NCBI GenBank assembly: GCA_964035545.1
Contig: OZ037771.1
Span: 11,784,980-11,848,979, forward strand
Reading direction: 5' to 3'
DNA length: 64,000 nucleotides
Source of the DNA: Bugula neritina
Lineage: Eukaryota; Bryozoa; Gymnolaemata; Cheilostomatida; Bugulidae
A model generated the notes under the pieces. The model did no database searches and had not been told where the DNA came from. It saw nothing but the letters and a program-made list of their open reading frames with translations. Positions 1 through 15,291 of the stretch are shown here, piece after piece; within the stretch, counting starts at the first letter, position 1; the number at the start of each line of letters is the position of its first letter. A program made the position numbers and the translations under genes.

Positions 1-736
<736 letters not shown>

Positions 737-3700
737 GATAGTGTGAGAGACTTGCGTGACCAACAGGTTCAACAAACATCATAGTGGATCGAAGAACTTG
801 CGCATTAGCAGCAGCAGCCGAAAGCAACAATGAAACACACAATCTTGTAATCAGTATTAGACGAGCTATATTTATGCGTGCATTAAATTATGTCAGTGTA
901 TAATTAGACTCAAAAGTGTCATGGTACAAAATCAACTGATGGTAGCTTGGCTGTCAAATGCATATCTATCAACAAGTTATATAAAATGATCATGGTCAAA
1001 TATACAGCACAAGACAAGAGTAAAGATTTAGACACAATAAAATTTTAATTCTAGGGAAGCAGTTCTTTGAAAATTGGAGAAAAAAGAGGTTCTGGTATAT
1101 TATATTTTTTCGCCTATTTTGTTTACTAAATATTTTCTGCGGAATCGTTATACTGGCCATTTTTAGCTCATATGCAGTGACTTGAACTTTTACAGTCGTA
1201 CTAAGCAGCGGGGTTTGATAATTTGTCATTAGTCCCACAATATTGGAAATAGTTATAATTTTGCAGTGTTTGGTTCTTGTTGTTGTTATTCTCTTCAGAA
1301 TCATTTACAGCGCATACAAATAATTGTGTGCCAATGTACTATGTATAGAGCAGCTTGCGGCTGCGCATATTATGCTTGAAACCATTTTATCACTCTATCT
1401 GAAAGATTTACAGAAATAACTTTGTGTTATAATTTCACATTCTATTCTCCTTGTCAAAAATACAAAATCCTGAAGTTGGCATCACACTCCTGGTAATCAG
1501 TAAAAAGGCTAAAGTCTGTGTTGGTCTCTTCAGGAGTTGAGTCTTTTCAGGCATTCTAAAAACTAGCTATACACCCTTGAAATCATATTATGGCTTTCCT
1601 TTCAAAACCAATAAATGTTTTTCTAACTTCAGTATTTTATAAATAGCGAAAAGTATATTTAAAAATGTTGAAAAGATTTGGAATTTACATAGTAACAATA
1701 ATATGCTGACAATAGGTTGGTTATCACAACAGTCTAGATTTTACTGTTCTATGCTGTAGTTGCAATGCTTCAAATTGTAATATAGAAAATGCAACTCACA
1801 AAAGAACAGCTTGCAATCTTTTGTGCAGCAAATTTTATTTTTAGCACGTTGCTATGGAATAACAAAGAATCTCTAAAAATGCGACTTGAAATCGTTATTA
1901 CACTGGCTAAAGCAGTCCAAACATTCCTTATTTAAATTTATTTAAATCTGCAGGCCGCAGAACGATTGCCTAGTATACATTATGTCTGCAGCCAATTATT
2001 TCATACATAATGTCATAATTTGATCAATAATGCTGGTTGTCATGTCTGGAGAGATTCTGTCTACTGGCGAATACAACTGCACAGAGATCTAAAATATCAT
2101 ATTTTATCATTGTGCTCTTTGATCATAGATCATGTATGACATTTTGATCAATGATGGCTGGTAAGTATGGTACTGCATAATTTATTTCCATATTGATGTG
2201 ATGGAAATAAATTATTTAAATACGTTAGAAGTTGACTGGAACTCGGCACCTTCGCCATAAAAAATTATTAACATAGAAATGATGCGTAAGTTTTTTGAGA
2301 ATTAATGGTCTGCTGTCACTTATATTGTCATAAGTTAGGCACTGTGACTTTTACTCTATAGACATTGCTACTTATTAACTTTTGAGGTTGCAAAATACAG
2401 GAAAAATATCTGTTAGGTCCATTCAGTGTAAAAATATTCATTATTTTTAACTTTTTGAAAATCGCTGCTTCTATCAGCTATTTCTGGCATGTGGAGTACC
2501 TGCTTGAGATTTATAGCAACAAGCATCACTGTTTTATGCTCAACATACACATATGTAGAAACTTATTTATACACTCTACCGACTGACTCATCAAAAAATT
2601 AAAGCATTAAATAGTTAATAAAACTATAAAACCAAGCTAAACAGAAAACTGCACCTTAGCATGCAAGTGATCCTCGTGAGGTCAATACATATATCATTTT
2701 ATTCTTTCAAGTCAAACGTATTAAATTATCAGCTGATTGGCATTGACAGGTGCTGATTTGTAGAAGAAATCAAACTGTGTTTGAAGCTCCAGGATTCAGA
2801 TATTATATTTATTATCCTAACAACCAGTTATACACCCTGGCAACCAGACCGTGGCTTGGCTCACTAAATCAGAATTTCTTCCATGCTGTCCAACTGTTTT
2901 AAGCATATTTTTGACAACAGTAATGAAAGTTGTTTCTTTGCCAAATTATTCAAAAGTATCTTTTTTATGCTTTAGAGTTAATATTTTTTTGCCTGACACC
3001 GCAAATCATTTATCACATTATTCATTGCATGGCTTTAGAATACAGTTTTCTGGTTTACATTAGTGATCGCTAATCACTGATCAGAAACTGTTTATTTTTA
3101 TTAGAATTTTATGGATTTTGTAAAGTTGTTGTATGTAAGAAATCTTTGTAATAATTGGCTGTATGATATATCCTGATGTAGTGTTGCAAAACACATAGCA
3201 CTGTAATTTTTTTGCTGCACAACAGCAATAGAATGTTTATGCTAAATCAGCAACCGCCACTTCATCCTACACTGCATTGCAAAAAGTATTATGTAGCCAA
3301 GTACACAGCATTATGTCAGTAAATGCAAAACTATCTTGTCTGCTATAAACATTGTTTTGAAAACATTTTGTCACATTGAAAGACATTTATAGCACTTTTG
3401 GTTTATTGTTAGGAGAGTTTGTCAGCCTAAAGACTGACATGAGCATTTCCATTTATAATAATGATGATATTATAAATGGGAATGCTTATGCAGCAGCATA
3501 CCTAGAAGCCTTGCAGACCAAATCCTGAGGTAAAGTTGTTGTGTCAGATGTCAGATGTGGCTTTTTTAAAATCTCAAATAGTATCATTTGGAATCAAAAC
3601 TCTGTTGGTAAAATTTTGAAATGCTTTAGTGATCTGCAAAGTTTGCTGACACACCAAACACTCTGTGTTAACTAAACACGGTCGCTTAAAACAAATTATA

Positions 3701-3840
3701 TTTTTGTAACTGGTTTTTCACTTTTGATATGCAATATCTGCTCATATAATGATTGACTGTTACACACTGGATGTTATTAGACTATTAGGCTATTGAATGG
3801 TCTCCCATGATTGGTGAATCTTCATCAGAAATGCAAAGAC
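737..3840. other. No gene recognised
   Basis: About 3.1 kb of AT-rich DNA with stops in all frames and only short chance open frames. It may hold upstream regulatory sequence for the TSP1 gene, but no motif supports this except the TATA-like box at 3,841. Confidence 0.5.
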
Positions 3841-3848
3841 TATATAAG
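3841..3848 (+). promoter_or_regulatory. TATA-like box of the TSP1 gene
   Basis: TATATAAG lies 65 bp upstream of the start codon at 3,906. A start site about 30 bp downstream would give a 5' leader of roughly 35 nt. A TCAGT initiator-like motif is at 3,879-3,883, slightly further than the usual spacing. Seen in sequence; the promoter role is inferred. Confidence 0.5.
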
Positions 3849-3905
3849 TGACAGAAACTTTTATATGAGCTGCCAAACTCAGTTAATTTTGTCATAAGAA
3901 ACAAC

Positions 3906-5760
3906 ATGGGTAAGTTCTCTATAACAATATAAACCATATATTGCACAAGTTGCTCGAAATCATTATCAATAAAATCAAAACGTTATACTTATACTGATTT
4001 TTTTTTAAAGTGGAACATTTAAAACAAGACCTCTGTAAAATAAATTTATTTTGATTTCATCATTGTAGCTGTAACATAATATTTCACATATATGAACTGT
4101 TTGAAAAACTGTTTTACTGTGACAATTCAAATAACTAGGTCAATCACACTGATTTAATCCGACAAGTAAATTTGCAACAATGGTTTTTGGAAATAAAAGG
4201 AAAATTTGCATGTCAACAACTATAAAACAGCAAAAAATGCCAAATTGTTCTGGTTTGATATTGCATTTGGCTATCTAATCATACAGTATAGTTCTATACA
4301 ACGAGTGACATAATAATAATTGCATTTTTAGATTACAAATAAGTTGAATATTGCAACCTATGGGAATGAACATGTTTTGCTCTAGAAAAAACGCTCTGTT
4401 GCCAACAGTTTTTTACTGGTTTTCCATACTGAAACATGCAAGAAACTATTAGTTTACTGTGTTCCAATATTATTTAATGTTGCTTTCTTTTGTTTTAGAT
4501 GGCAGAATAATAATCTTTTTTGGGCTCGTTGCAGTTTTCTGTAAGTTATACTACATTATATTATTTGAAATTTGTTAGTTGAAAGTTATATTGAAATATA
4601 TAGTATTTTTATTTAATCTATGATAATGCATCTTATGCTAGAATTAAACCCTCTAAATTTAGTTTTGATCTATCTGAACCAAAAAGTTTGCTGCTAAATT
4701 TATCATCATATTATATTATATAAAGACTAAAAAAATATATTTCGGCCTCTACAAGTCTTCAAGTTACCAACATGTATTGGTTGAGCTCCCAATAAGAATA
4801 GTCACTTAGTGGCATGTCTCAATAAAATATTTTAATATAAATTGCATAGCACATACTTTCTGTACCAGCGTAAGACCTGCAATGCATTAATTATAATGGT
4901 TAGCAATAATCAAGATATTATGATGAAGCACTTTGAATTCTCGTTTTTGCTTATTTTTAGGTGCACCGTTGGCCAGTGCTTGCCTATGGCTACCAGGAAC
5001 GCACCAAGTTGGTAAGTTTCAATATAATATACATACTAATTGCATAAAAAATATATTCTTTTTCTTATATGCATATAACCTGTATGGTAGGCTTTTCAGA
5101 TAAATAATTTTTCTATTTTGAAAGGCTGGGATATACAATCTTTAGGTTGGGAACTGTAGATAGTTGTGATTCATCTTTCGAACTGCAATTGAATGATGTA
5201 CAAATTGACAGTTCCGATTAATGCAGAGTTTAATAAGCTGAGTGACTACTTTTGCAGTTAAACATGTGCATGTTAGATCTTAGATACTGCCAGGTATAAA
5301 ATTTTGTACCATGGCATAGGATAGCCTTGCTTATAGAAGACTACTTTCACTATTATTATAGTAGGTAAAAAACACTACGAATCCAGAAAGTTTATGAAAG
5401 TTTTGGTGATTTACTTTTTGTTTTTGAACTTAGTGGTTTAAGATGTAAAGGTATTTTCTCTAGAAATTGATGCTACAAAAAGCTGTAAGATAATGCTACA
5501 CCATAGAAAAAAAAGAAGGCAAATATTTTTTCCTGAATTATCATCTTGCAGTTAAGAAAGTGTGGGGCCCGTGGAGAGAGTGGGGAGCTTGTCATGCAAC
5601 ATGTGCTGGTGGAGAACAAAGAAAGTACAGAACCTGCATGGCGAAAACAGCCAATCGCAGTTGCAGTGCACCTAACAACATGTGTCCTGGCAGCAGCTAC
5701 AGGAAACGACGATGCATCCCAGAAAACTGGCTCCATTCTCCACTAAAGCTTCATTGCTGA
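3906..5760 (+). CDS. Small secreted single-TSP1-domain protein (four exons)
   Basis: Joining 3906-3909, 4499-4540, 4961-5011 and 5552-5760 gives a 101-residue protein with no internal stop. Every junction has a clean GTAAG donor and pyrimidine-rich AG acceptor, and all three introns (589, 420 and 540 bp) are phase 1. Exon 1 encodes only the start Met plus one base. Residues 1-22 are a signal peptide (hydrophobic IIIFFGLVAVF, then A-S-A before Cys23). Residues 36-87 form a thrombospondin type-1 repeat: the WxxWxxW ladder at 37-43, which is the family's C-mannosylation site, then six cysteines at 46, 50, 61, 70, 77 and 87 with the Arg-rich strand between. Cys23 and Cys101 are extra and could pair. 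There is no membrane segment, so the product should be extracellular. TSP1 domains mediate matrix, cell-surface or defence contacts; the partner here is unknown. Symmetric phase-1 exons are typical of shuffled extracellular modules. The exon join is inferred without transcripts. Confidence 0.85.
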
Positions 5761-5829
5761 CAGTCCTTGTCATGATTTATACTGAATTGTGGCAAACCAG
5801 GAACTTTAAGGCTGGTTTTTTATGAAACA

Positions 5830-5835
5830 AATAAA
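5830..5835 (+). terminator. Polyadenylation signal of the TSP1 gene
   Basis: A canonical AATAAA lies 70 bp after the TGA stop at 5,758-5,760, giving a 3' UTR of about 90 nt. Confidence 0.7.
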
Positions 5836-8800
5836 TCGTTTCTGTTGCTAAAACACACCTTAAACTTTTGATTTAACGTGTCCAATAATTTCATCAGCAA
5901 TGTTTATGGTTACTCATTGTTTGAATATAAATGTTATTATAATTGCACATTCCTGAAAAAAATTAAATTGATTATAATTTGACTTTTAATTATAACAAAA
6001 CTTCCTTAGCTTTTCTAGAACAGAAAACAGAGATTTAAACACATTGATGTGCAAATAAACCAAATTACTTTATTCTTCACGTTCGTAAAAAGGCGTTACT
6101 TAGCCGCAAAACTTTTCGAACTCAATATACTTTGCGCAACATAGAATACAATCTAACTTGTGCATAAGGAACATTTCATTTATCATCTTTCTCTCATACA
6201 AAGTAATTTAGTGCCTAAGCTAGGTATTGCTGCCACTTTGAAATGATGTGAAGCACTAGAAGCCGCTGCGTAGTCTTTGAACATAAAAATATAAACAGAA
6301 GGTTATGCAGCTCAGCAGATAATCTATTGCCATGGTAAAATGGGCTATGTTAGATAAAACTGTAGGAAGGTTATACACCATTATAGAAGCAACCTGGAGT
6401 GCCAAATAAACATTTAAAATTAGTAAATGAAAGAACTGAATTTCTTGAGACAATAATTATAATGATGTTGATTTTTTTTATCAACTTGTTTTTTTCCTGC
6501 AGGTTTTAATCCTCATATCCATCTATGGCTGTTTTAGTATATCTCTGACTTATTTCGTATTTGAATATTATTAGCATGTTTACACTTATCATTTTGAGTG
6601 AGGCCTTTCGATGATAATCCTGTAAATTGAAAATGAATAATTAATTATGGGTCAAGTGAAATATACGATAAACATCAAGTTTCTGACTGCATCAAAAAAT
6701 GTTTTTTTTTTCATTAGCTTACATATAAACTACATAGTAGCTACTTTGTGCAATTCTCATTTTTTCTGGCACTCTCACCTTTCATTTCTTGCAATAGGAT
6801 TTTTTTATTTGGTAATATAGTAATGATCTACTGTATCGTGCCTTAGTGATCAAGTATTAGAAATAGTTATAGCACTTAGCAATAAGATCTATATATAGTC
6901 ACCTATAGCTGTGGTTGATATAACTAGCATTAGGTAGGTATAAGCGTAAGGAGGTTTGAGGGGTTGTGGGTTTGAACCTTTCCTGATTTCCTGGTAAGTA
7001 TAAGGATAAATTTGTTTTATACTTAAACATGGTGCTGTCAATATCTGGGTTATCATGACAGTATAAAATCCTCTCTATGTTTGCATTCTGTTTGCCTACT
7101 ATAATATATACACTGCTCTAAAAGGTTGATAAGTATATTTTATATGCTGTTTACTGGTAATCCTGACTTACTTTGTTTTACAAGTAATAGGAGGTGTGTA
7201 TAGAACATAGCGCTGATGCTCTCAGCACATCTCAAAATATAAAGTGAAAAGTCCAACAGTTTATGCATAATATGCATGATTATAAAGTTAGCTACTTTGA
7301 ATTTGCTAAACTAAAACAAATGAACTACCCACACCTACACTGGCAAAAACAGCCTGAATAGTTTTTTCCAGGATTAGAAATCCATAAATCAGCAGTTGAA
7401 AAATATCTCACAGACATCTGGAAGTGAATAAAACTAAAGTAATGCGTTTCACATCAATAATACTTTTCCCAAAGCTTTTATTTAAATACATTTACAGTTA
7501 AAAGGTTTGACAGATGTTTAAAATAAAATAACAAACTTATACAGGCCGTTTTGTTCCAAATTTTTTGCTGGCATCTTGGCCTTTATTATGTTTGCAAAAA
7601 ATTTTGCTGAACATCTACTGAAAATCATATCACAGTAAAATTTTTAGGCAGCAACAATCATCTTTCAATCATCAGATTATGACTTGTAGCCTACAAGTAT
7701 TAGTGCATCAGCAAAATCATGTAGAAAATATTCTATAGCAAAAAACGACCAAAACTACTTATCTTACAAATAAATTATTATTAATTGAACAATTTATCGA
7801 ACTTGCAAATTTATTTTACTATATCATATAGGTGATTTTATGTTAGCCAACTGTATACAATTACTACAACAATACTGATGTCCAAATATGTTTTCATGAA
7901 ATTGCACCATTTTGCTAATAAACTGCAAGATGAAAAAAAACATTTTTAACTGTAACATATTATTTTCTTGCTTCCAACAATAACTGGAAGCTTTGAAAAA
8001 TACCAAAATAGCTTTTTCAGATATGAAAAATTTGCATTCATTGGGTCCAACAAATGCCAACGAATGACTATCATTCCTCTTGTGACAAATGCGGTAGTAG
8101 TGCATAGTTGCTTAGCAACGGTACTTTACCAGTAAAGTCGATACGGTAACTTAATCTCAGTCGTGTGAGAACGAAGTAAAAATTTTGCGTTTATAATTTA
8201 TCAAATATGACAAATTCAATTCTTGACAAATTTTAAACTTATTACTTTAAAAAATGCTGAAATTTTGAAAAAATAATGTTTAACAACATTTAAATTATAA
8301 AAAATAAATAAAAATGGGCCGTAAAACCAAATGCCGTGCTTGTGTTTTCATATCCAAAATCAAACCGATTAACTACTTTTTAGGCGCCTTTCACTACTTG
8401 CTATTTATATTTTTATTAATTGTTTAATAAAAAATTGAAGTATCCCGCTTTTTTCTATTTTTCCCACAAAAGAACTAGTGCTAGGACGTTTTCAGCTGAA
8501 CTAATTTACTATAATTAAAAGCTGGCAGTGACGGCTTTAAGTGAAATACGATTCAGTTGCATTATTTTCAATTTAACCGCATTTTAACTTTTCGCAAGTC
8601 ACTGCTACTTATTCTGCAAATCGACTCAGATGTTTAAAAAAATCTTTGTGTTGAAATGCCATGAAATTTTGAGACACATCTGACATGTAAAGCAAAATTT
8701 TTTCTAGAAGCTTATTTAATTTTCTTCATTATTATTTATTTGTTTTTTTACTAGACTACGAGTTATTCCACTTAATTATGAGCAATGCGACTTGAGCAAC

Positions 8801-9086
8801 TTGTTTGCCATCTGAATGATGCCGCGCTTCTTGCTTTTTGAAATAAGCCAATAATGCACGCAATAAGATAAATTTCGTCAGTTGGAATATAGCTTGGTCA
8901 AGTTCTAATAAATTTTTTGAAAGTCGATCGCATGGTGTCAACGAGTGCACCCTGCCTCTGTGAGACCAATCAAATGACACAAATATTGCAATTTTCTTTT
9001 ACATGAACGCACTTGGGTCGATCACGTGACCCAAAATGAATGCAAAACCAATTAGTGTTTTGAGATTGTCCATCTTTGAAGTGGAG
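5836..9086. other. No gene recognised; possible tRNA-SINE fragment near 6,930-7,070
   Basis: AT-rich DNA without convincing exons. Near 6,965-6,980 a GGTTTGAACC motif resembles a polymerase III B box, and GTAGGTATAAGCG upstream could be a decayed A box, so an old tRNA-derived SINE is possible but weak. A minus-strand open frame at 7,824-8,105 matches no family I know. The stretch around 9,015 holds a CACGTG palindrome of unknown meaning. Confidence 0.35.
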
Positions 9087-9751
9087 TTAAGAAATGTAAC
9101 TCAGGATTGTGCAAATGGATTTTTATTTACAATTGACAGTTTGGAGTCCTACAATGACTAGCAATAATTAAACTGTAATGTTTGCATCCTTTATTTTTAA
9201 ATAATATCTCAAAAGAGCTACACATACATAATATGAGCACGAAACCAGATTATATGAACGGTTAGTTACTCTTCGATGTGTATAAAAGCTAATGTGTCAA
9301 GCGTTTTGAAAGAACTATGCCTATGGCAAATAAGGGATATAGTGTTAAAGTGCAAAATTTTATAAAACAGCTATATAGAAATATAACTATTCCTAATTAC
9401 CATAACCTAGAAATTTCAGTGCGATTCACACCATAAAGCAAAAGAGACAATGTTATCAGCCAGATTTCGTGCAATGTTGACACATGGAAGTCTGCACTGC
9501 TGTAAGATAAATGTGGTGTTTTCTAAATATTGTTTGTTACTCAGCCCAAACCATTTCATTATTTTAAATTTACATCTTTTTTAATTTTCCAACATTCAAA
9601 CATAGTTAAGGAGTTGAAGGCAACTAGCAATAGTCAATTTTAGCTGTTGTATAGATTTTGCATTTCAATTCAAATATATGGTGGTATTACATATTTTAGC
9701 AACAATAGAAACTATATTTTTTATATATATTATACAAATAGAAATATAACT

Positions 9752-10108
9752 GTAAGTATAAGTATAAGTATATAAGTATAAGTGTAAGTGTAAATGTAAG
9801 TGTAAGTGTAAGTGTAAGTGTAAGTGTAAGTGTAAGTGCAAGTGTAAGTGTAAGTATAAGTATAAGTATAAGTATAAGTATAAGTATAAGTATGAGTGTA
9901 AGTATAAGGATAAGTATAAGTGTAAGTGTAAGGATAAGTGTAAGTAAAAGTATAAGTATAAGTGTAAGTGTAAGTGTAAGTATAAGTATAAGTATAAGTG
10001 TAAGTGTAAGTATAGGTGTAAGTATAAGTATAAGTATAAGTATATAAGTATAAGTGTAAGTGTAAGTATAAGGATAAGTATAAGTATAATTATAAGTGTA
10101 AGTATAAA
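9752..10108 (+). repeat. TAAGTR hexanucleotide array 1
   Basis: Tandem TAAGTA and TAAGTG hexamers with occasional one-base variants. Runs of the G form create serial GTAAGT, the consensus 5' splice donor hexamer, on the plus strand. No coding function is supported. Confidence 0.95.
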
Positions 10109-10303
10109 TATGAATATAAATGTGAACAGAAGTACTAAAATAAATATTATATGAACATGAATATAAGCATGTGTGTGTGTCTATATGTGTGATTTTAATT
10201 ATACATAAACTACATTTTGCAGGTTAATGATGATAGTTTTGTAAGGTCTCATCTAAGTGGGCAAGCTTGAATATGCAACACAGTCAAGACAAAATATATG
10301 TAC

Positions 10304-10447
<144 letters not shown>

Positions 10448-11712
10448 AACATAATATAATAGCATTCAATATTATACAGTGGCAGTCTGAATCTGGAAAT
10501 GCTTTGCTATAGGTGGTGTTTGGCGGGTTAATGAAGTCATAAATCATTAACCTCATCTATAATATATCATTTGAATTATTTTGTCAGTTATCAATGGTAT
10601 AGATATAGTGCAGGCGGACTAAAAGGTATTGCTGGTTTAGGTGGCATTTGATAAAATTATAATATTAAGCTAACCGCTAATACCCCAGAATGTTTCAGTT
10701 AAATATAATATTATTTAAATTGATGCAGTAATATTGTGACATTCTGCAGTTTGCAAATTAAAACTTATACTTGCAATCACAGCTTATATACATGCATGAT
10801 TGCACAATGCCATTTTAATAAAGCTGTGTCTGTTTGGCTCTGGTAAACACAAAACAAGGTCGATACCCTCAGCTATGGTATGCGCATTGTTAGAAACATT
10901 TGAACAATTTACATCTTATTGATCTTGTAGACAATAAATCATGCTCTTGACTTCCTAATTTGAATATACGTATGTGTTGTACTACTATGTGACTATACCT
11001 ACCACATACTCAATATACAATAAATGGTAAAGAGAAATAGTGCTGGATATTTTATTTATATTTTCATCACAAGACAACTCTGTTTTGCTTCTATTATAAT
11101 ACAGCTTACATATCTCTTATTAAGAAATGTAACTCAGGATTGTGCAAATGGATTTTTATTTACAATTGATAGTTTAGAGTCCTACAATGACTAGCAATAA
11201 TCAAACTGTATAATGTTTGCATCTTTTATTTTCAAATAATATCTCAAAAGAGCTACACATACATAATATATGAGCACGAAACCAGATTATATGAACGGTT
11301 AGTTACTCTTCGATGTGTATAAAAGCTAATGTGTCAAGCGTTTTGAAAGAACTATGCCTATGGCAAATAAGGTATATAGAGTTGAAGTACAAAATTTTAT
11401 AAAACAGCTATAGAAATATAACTATTCCTAATTACCATAACCTAGAAATTTCAATGCGATTCACACCATGAAGCAAAAGAGACAATGTTATCAGCCAGAT
11501 TTCGTGCAATGTTGACACATGGAAGTCTGCACTGCTGTAAGATAAATGTGGTGTTTTCTAAATATTGTTTGTTACTCAGCCCAAACCATGTCATTATTTT
11601 AAATTTACATCTTTTTTAATTTTCCAACATTCAAACATAGTTAAGGGGTTGAAGGCAACTAGCAATAGTAAATTTTAGCTGTTGTATAGATTTTGCATCT
11701 TAATTCAAATAT

Positions 11713-12941
11713 GCATAATGAACAAACTACACAAAAGAAAGTTGATGCTTAATGTAAAACTATAGATTAAGTTATTAACTATATGGTTAAAAATTAATCA
11801 TTTCAATTACTAATTCAGTGCTCAAGTTGTTAGATTAGATGTTGGCTAGTTTCAAAGTTTTCAAATCTTCTCAAAACACTCTACTGGGCCTTTGTATATA
11901 AGTTGTTTTACTGATTGCACCTGATTCCACAGGATTAGACTTTTCTGTAAACAGTACTTTATAATGACCTAATTAGCCAATCATTGTTTACATAGATGTA
12001 TTACTTACATTTTGAATGACAGGCATTGCAATAAAAGAGTCTGAACAGTCTGACAGGAATGCAAAATCAAAAAGTTGATGCACATACTAAATCTGTTGAT
12101 ATTAGATTATTAATAGAATATATAATCATATAACTTCAATATATTGGCACTCCCTATTGTTAAGTTACTCAGCACTTTTTTGGTGAGCATTGGCAGTTAA
12201 TTTTCATTGTCATTGTGTACAGTAGCAAACATTATTAAATTTTAAAACCTATATATTATGCTCGTGTAACCTGAACTCAAGTTTAAATTTACTAAATAAC
12301 GCAATTCTAATTTTTTACTGTGCCAAATAGATTAATTACTCTCAACTTGTCTATAATTCACACCAGAAAGTAAATCTGCAGTTAAACCTAAACACCTATT
12401 TCAAACAAAATCAAATTTCAGGCAACTACTATATGAATTAAAAGTTCTGCTCTTTAGTTGTTGGAAATGAAAATAATCAATGATATTGCTCTTTACCCCC
12501 ATCTAGATTTACACTTGACGTGTTTAAAACACACAGCTGTGATTTACTTGTTGTGATATGGACTTTTTACCTCTTGAAAAAATGATCTGAGTATTGTGAT
12601 TATTCATAACTATTGCCAAAATATTTTGATTTCAACACAATCATACATATAATAATGAATACTTATAATCAACCTTAGCTATATTAATTTATATCAACTA
12701 TCACAGATTTTCTTTTATCTATCATGTTTGGGCATCATTAACATGATAGGATTGAAGAATTTAAAAAAAAACATACTTTATTTATAGTATTTTTTTCATA
12801 ATTTAGAAATATTTTATACATAGCAGAATAAATTTTAGAAATACATTAACATTTTACTTTGCCAGTTAAAACCTTGAAACAGTGTAAATTTTTTAAGCAT
12901 CAGAAGATCCATTTTTTTATTCTATGGATAGGCTTCCTAAA
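11713..12941. other. Copy-2-specific 1.23-kb segment, content unknown
   Basis: Present only in the second duplicate. It is AT-rich, has no long open frame, and I see no clear terminal repeats or target-site duplication. An unrecognised non-autonomous insertion or an ancestral segment deleted from copy 1 are both possible. Confidence 0.5.
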
Positions 12942-13011
12942 GGTGGTATTACATATTTTAGAAACAATAGAAACTATATTTTTTCAATATATTATACAAA
13001 TAGAAATATAA

Positions 13012-13655
13012 CTGTAAGTATAAGTATAAGTATATAAGTATAAGTGTAAGTGTAAATGTAAGTGTAAGGATAAGTGTAAGTGAAAGTATAAGTATAAGTG
13101 TAAGTGTAAGTATAAGTATGAGTATAAGTTTAGGTATAAGTATAAGTATAAGTATAAGTGTAAGTATAGGTGTAAGTATAAGTATACGTATATAAGTATA
13201 AGTGTAAGTGTAAATGTAAGTGTAAGTATGAGTGTAAGTATAAGGATAAGTGTAAGTCTAAGTATAAGTATAAGTATAAGTATGAGAGTAAGTATAAGGA
13301 TAAGTATAAGTGTAAGTGTAAGGATAAGTGTAAGTGAAAGTATAAGTATAAGTGTAAGTGTAAGTATAAGGATAAGTGTAAGTATAAGTATAAGTATAAG
13401 TATAAGTATAAGTGTAAGTATAAGGATAAGGATAGGTGTAAGTATAAGTATAAGTATAAGTATAAGTGTAAGTATAAGGATAAGGATAAGTGTAAGTGTA
13501 AGGATAAGTGTAAGTGAAAGTATAAGTATAAGTATAAGTATAAGTGTAAGGATAAGTGTAAGTATAAGTATAAGTATAAGTATAAGTGTAAGTGTAAAGA
13601 TAAGTGTAAGTGAAAGTATAAGTATAAGTATAAGTATAAGTATAAGTGTAAGTAT
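13012..13655 (+). repeat. TAAGTR hexanucleotide array 2
   Basis: About 640 bp of the same hexamer family as 9,752-10,108, but longer and more varied (TAAGTA, TAAGTG, AAGGAT, AAGTGA). Because the unit is a multiple of three it keeps a Ser/Ile/Val open frame over 13,228-13,704; this is repeat arithmetic, not a gene. Confidence 0.95.
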
Positions 13656-13853
13656 GAATATGAATATAAATGTGAACAGAAGTACTAAAATAAATAATAT
13701 ATGAACATGAATATAAGCATGTGTGTGTGTCTATATGTGTGATTTTATTTATACATAAACTACATTTTGCAGGTTAATGATGATAGTTTTGTAACGTCTC
13801 ATCTAAGTGGGCAAGCCTGAATATTCAACACAGTCAAGACAAAATATATGTAC

Positions 13854-14122
<269 letters not shown>

Positions 14123-14602
14123 ACATAATATTATAATAGCATTCAATATTATACAGTGGCAGTCTAAATCTGGAAATGCTTTGCTAGGTGGTGTTTGGCG
14201 GGTTAATGAAGTAATAAATCATTAACCTCATCTATAATATATCATTTGAATTATTTTGTCAGTTATCAATGGTAGAGATATAGTGCAGGCGGACTAAAAG
14301 GTATTGCTGGTTTAGGTGGCATTTGATAAAATTATAATACTAAGCTAACCGCTAATACCCCAGAATGTTTCAGTTAAATATAATATTATTTAAATTGATG
14401 CAGTAATATTGTGACATTCTGCAGTTTGCAAATTAAAACTTATACTTGCAATCACAGCTTATATACATGCATGATTGCACAATTAATGCCATTTTAATAA
14501 AGCTGTGTCTGTTTGGCTCTGGTAAACACAAAACTAGGTCGATACCCTCAGCTATGGTATGCACATTGTTAGAAACATTTGAACAATTTACATCTTATTG
14601 AT

Positions 14603-15059
14603 TAATGATTTAGGCACCCCATTTTTTGTTATATAAAACTTCAGTCTAATCTAAATGGTTGTTGCAAAAGTATTTTAGTGCAGGTGTACTAAACTCAATT
14701 TAATATAGCGCAAACATTTCAACCCATACAAGACAAGGAATCTAATAATTTGTCGAAAATTAACCTAGCTGTCATTACTACAGTGCTAACCTAGTAAACA
14801 AGGAGCCAGGGGCTCTGGTTGATGATATTTGGAATAACGTCCAGTTATAATAACCCTTGTGCCATATATTACAAATATGTTTTTAGTTTTTCTTTGTTCT
14901 GTCAGGGGTTCCTACAGGAATAGCAAATATACAATTTTGAAAGTGAGGAATTTAATTGTCTGCATATTTATTCCTAAAATTGAAATTTCAGCTTGTTTTC
15001 TATAATAATATAGTTGCACGCTATTTACATTCATTTTTTCTAAGTAAAGTGGAGTTATA
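14603..15059. other. No gene recognised
   Basis: About 450 bp of AT-rich DNA between the segmental duplication and the retrozyme dimer. No open frame or repeat family was recognised. Confidence 0.5.
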
Positions 15060-15291
15060 TATATATATATATATATTACGCTCTCATTTAATGCTCAGCA
15101 ATGACATCAAATGATTGAGCACTCTCACCATGGTCACAAACTCAAGCTGCTAGCATTTTGCAATGCTCGTGACTCCTAGGTGACCCCTAGAGTCACTTGA
15201 GCACTCTGGCTTGAGTTTACACACCTTTTAAATATGCTTTAGTAAAACTATAAGTTTTACTATTGCGAAGGTGTGGGCCATGGTACTCTGT

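Noticed and set aside
5473-5736. Antisense and alternative-frame open frames over the TSP1 exon
   Set aside because: Shadow frames of the GC-richer TSP1 exon; only the spliced plus frame preserves the cysteine and Trp pattern.
7824-8105. 93-codon minus-strand open frame with several Cys and His
   Set aside because: Spacing fits no zinc-finger or THAP pattern I know, and no splice or repeat context supports it.
13228-13704. 158-codon Ser/Ile/Val open frame
   Set aside because: Generated by the TAAGTR hexamer, whose length is a multiple of three; no domain, splice or promoter support.
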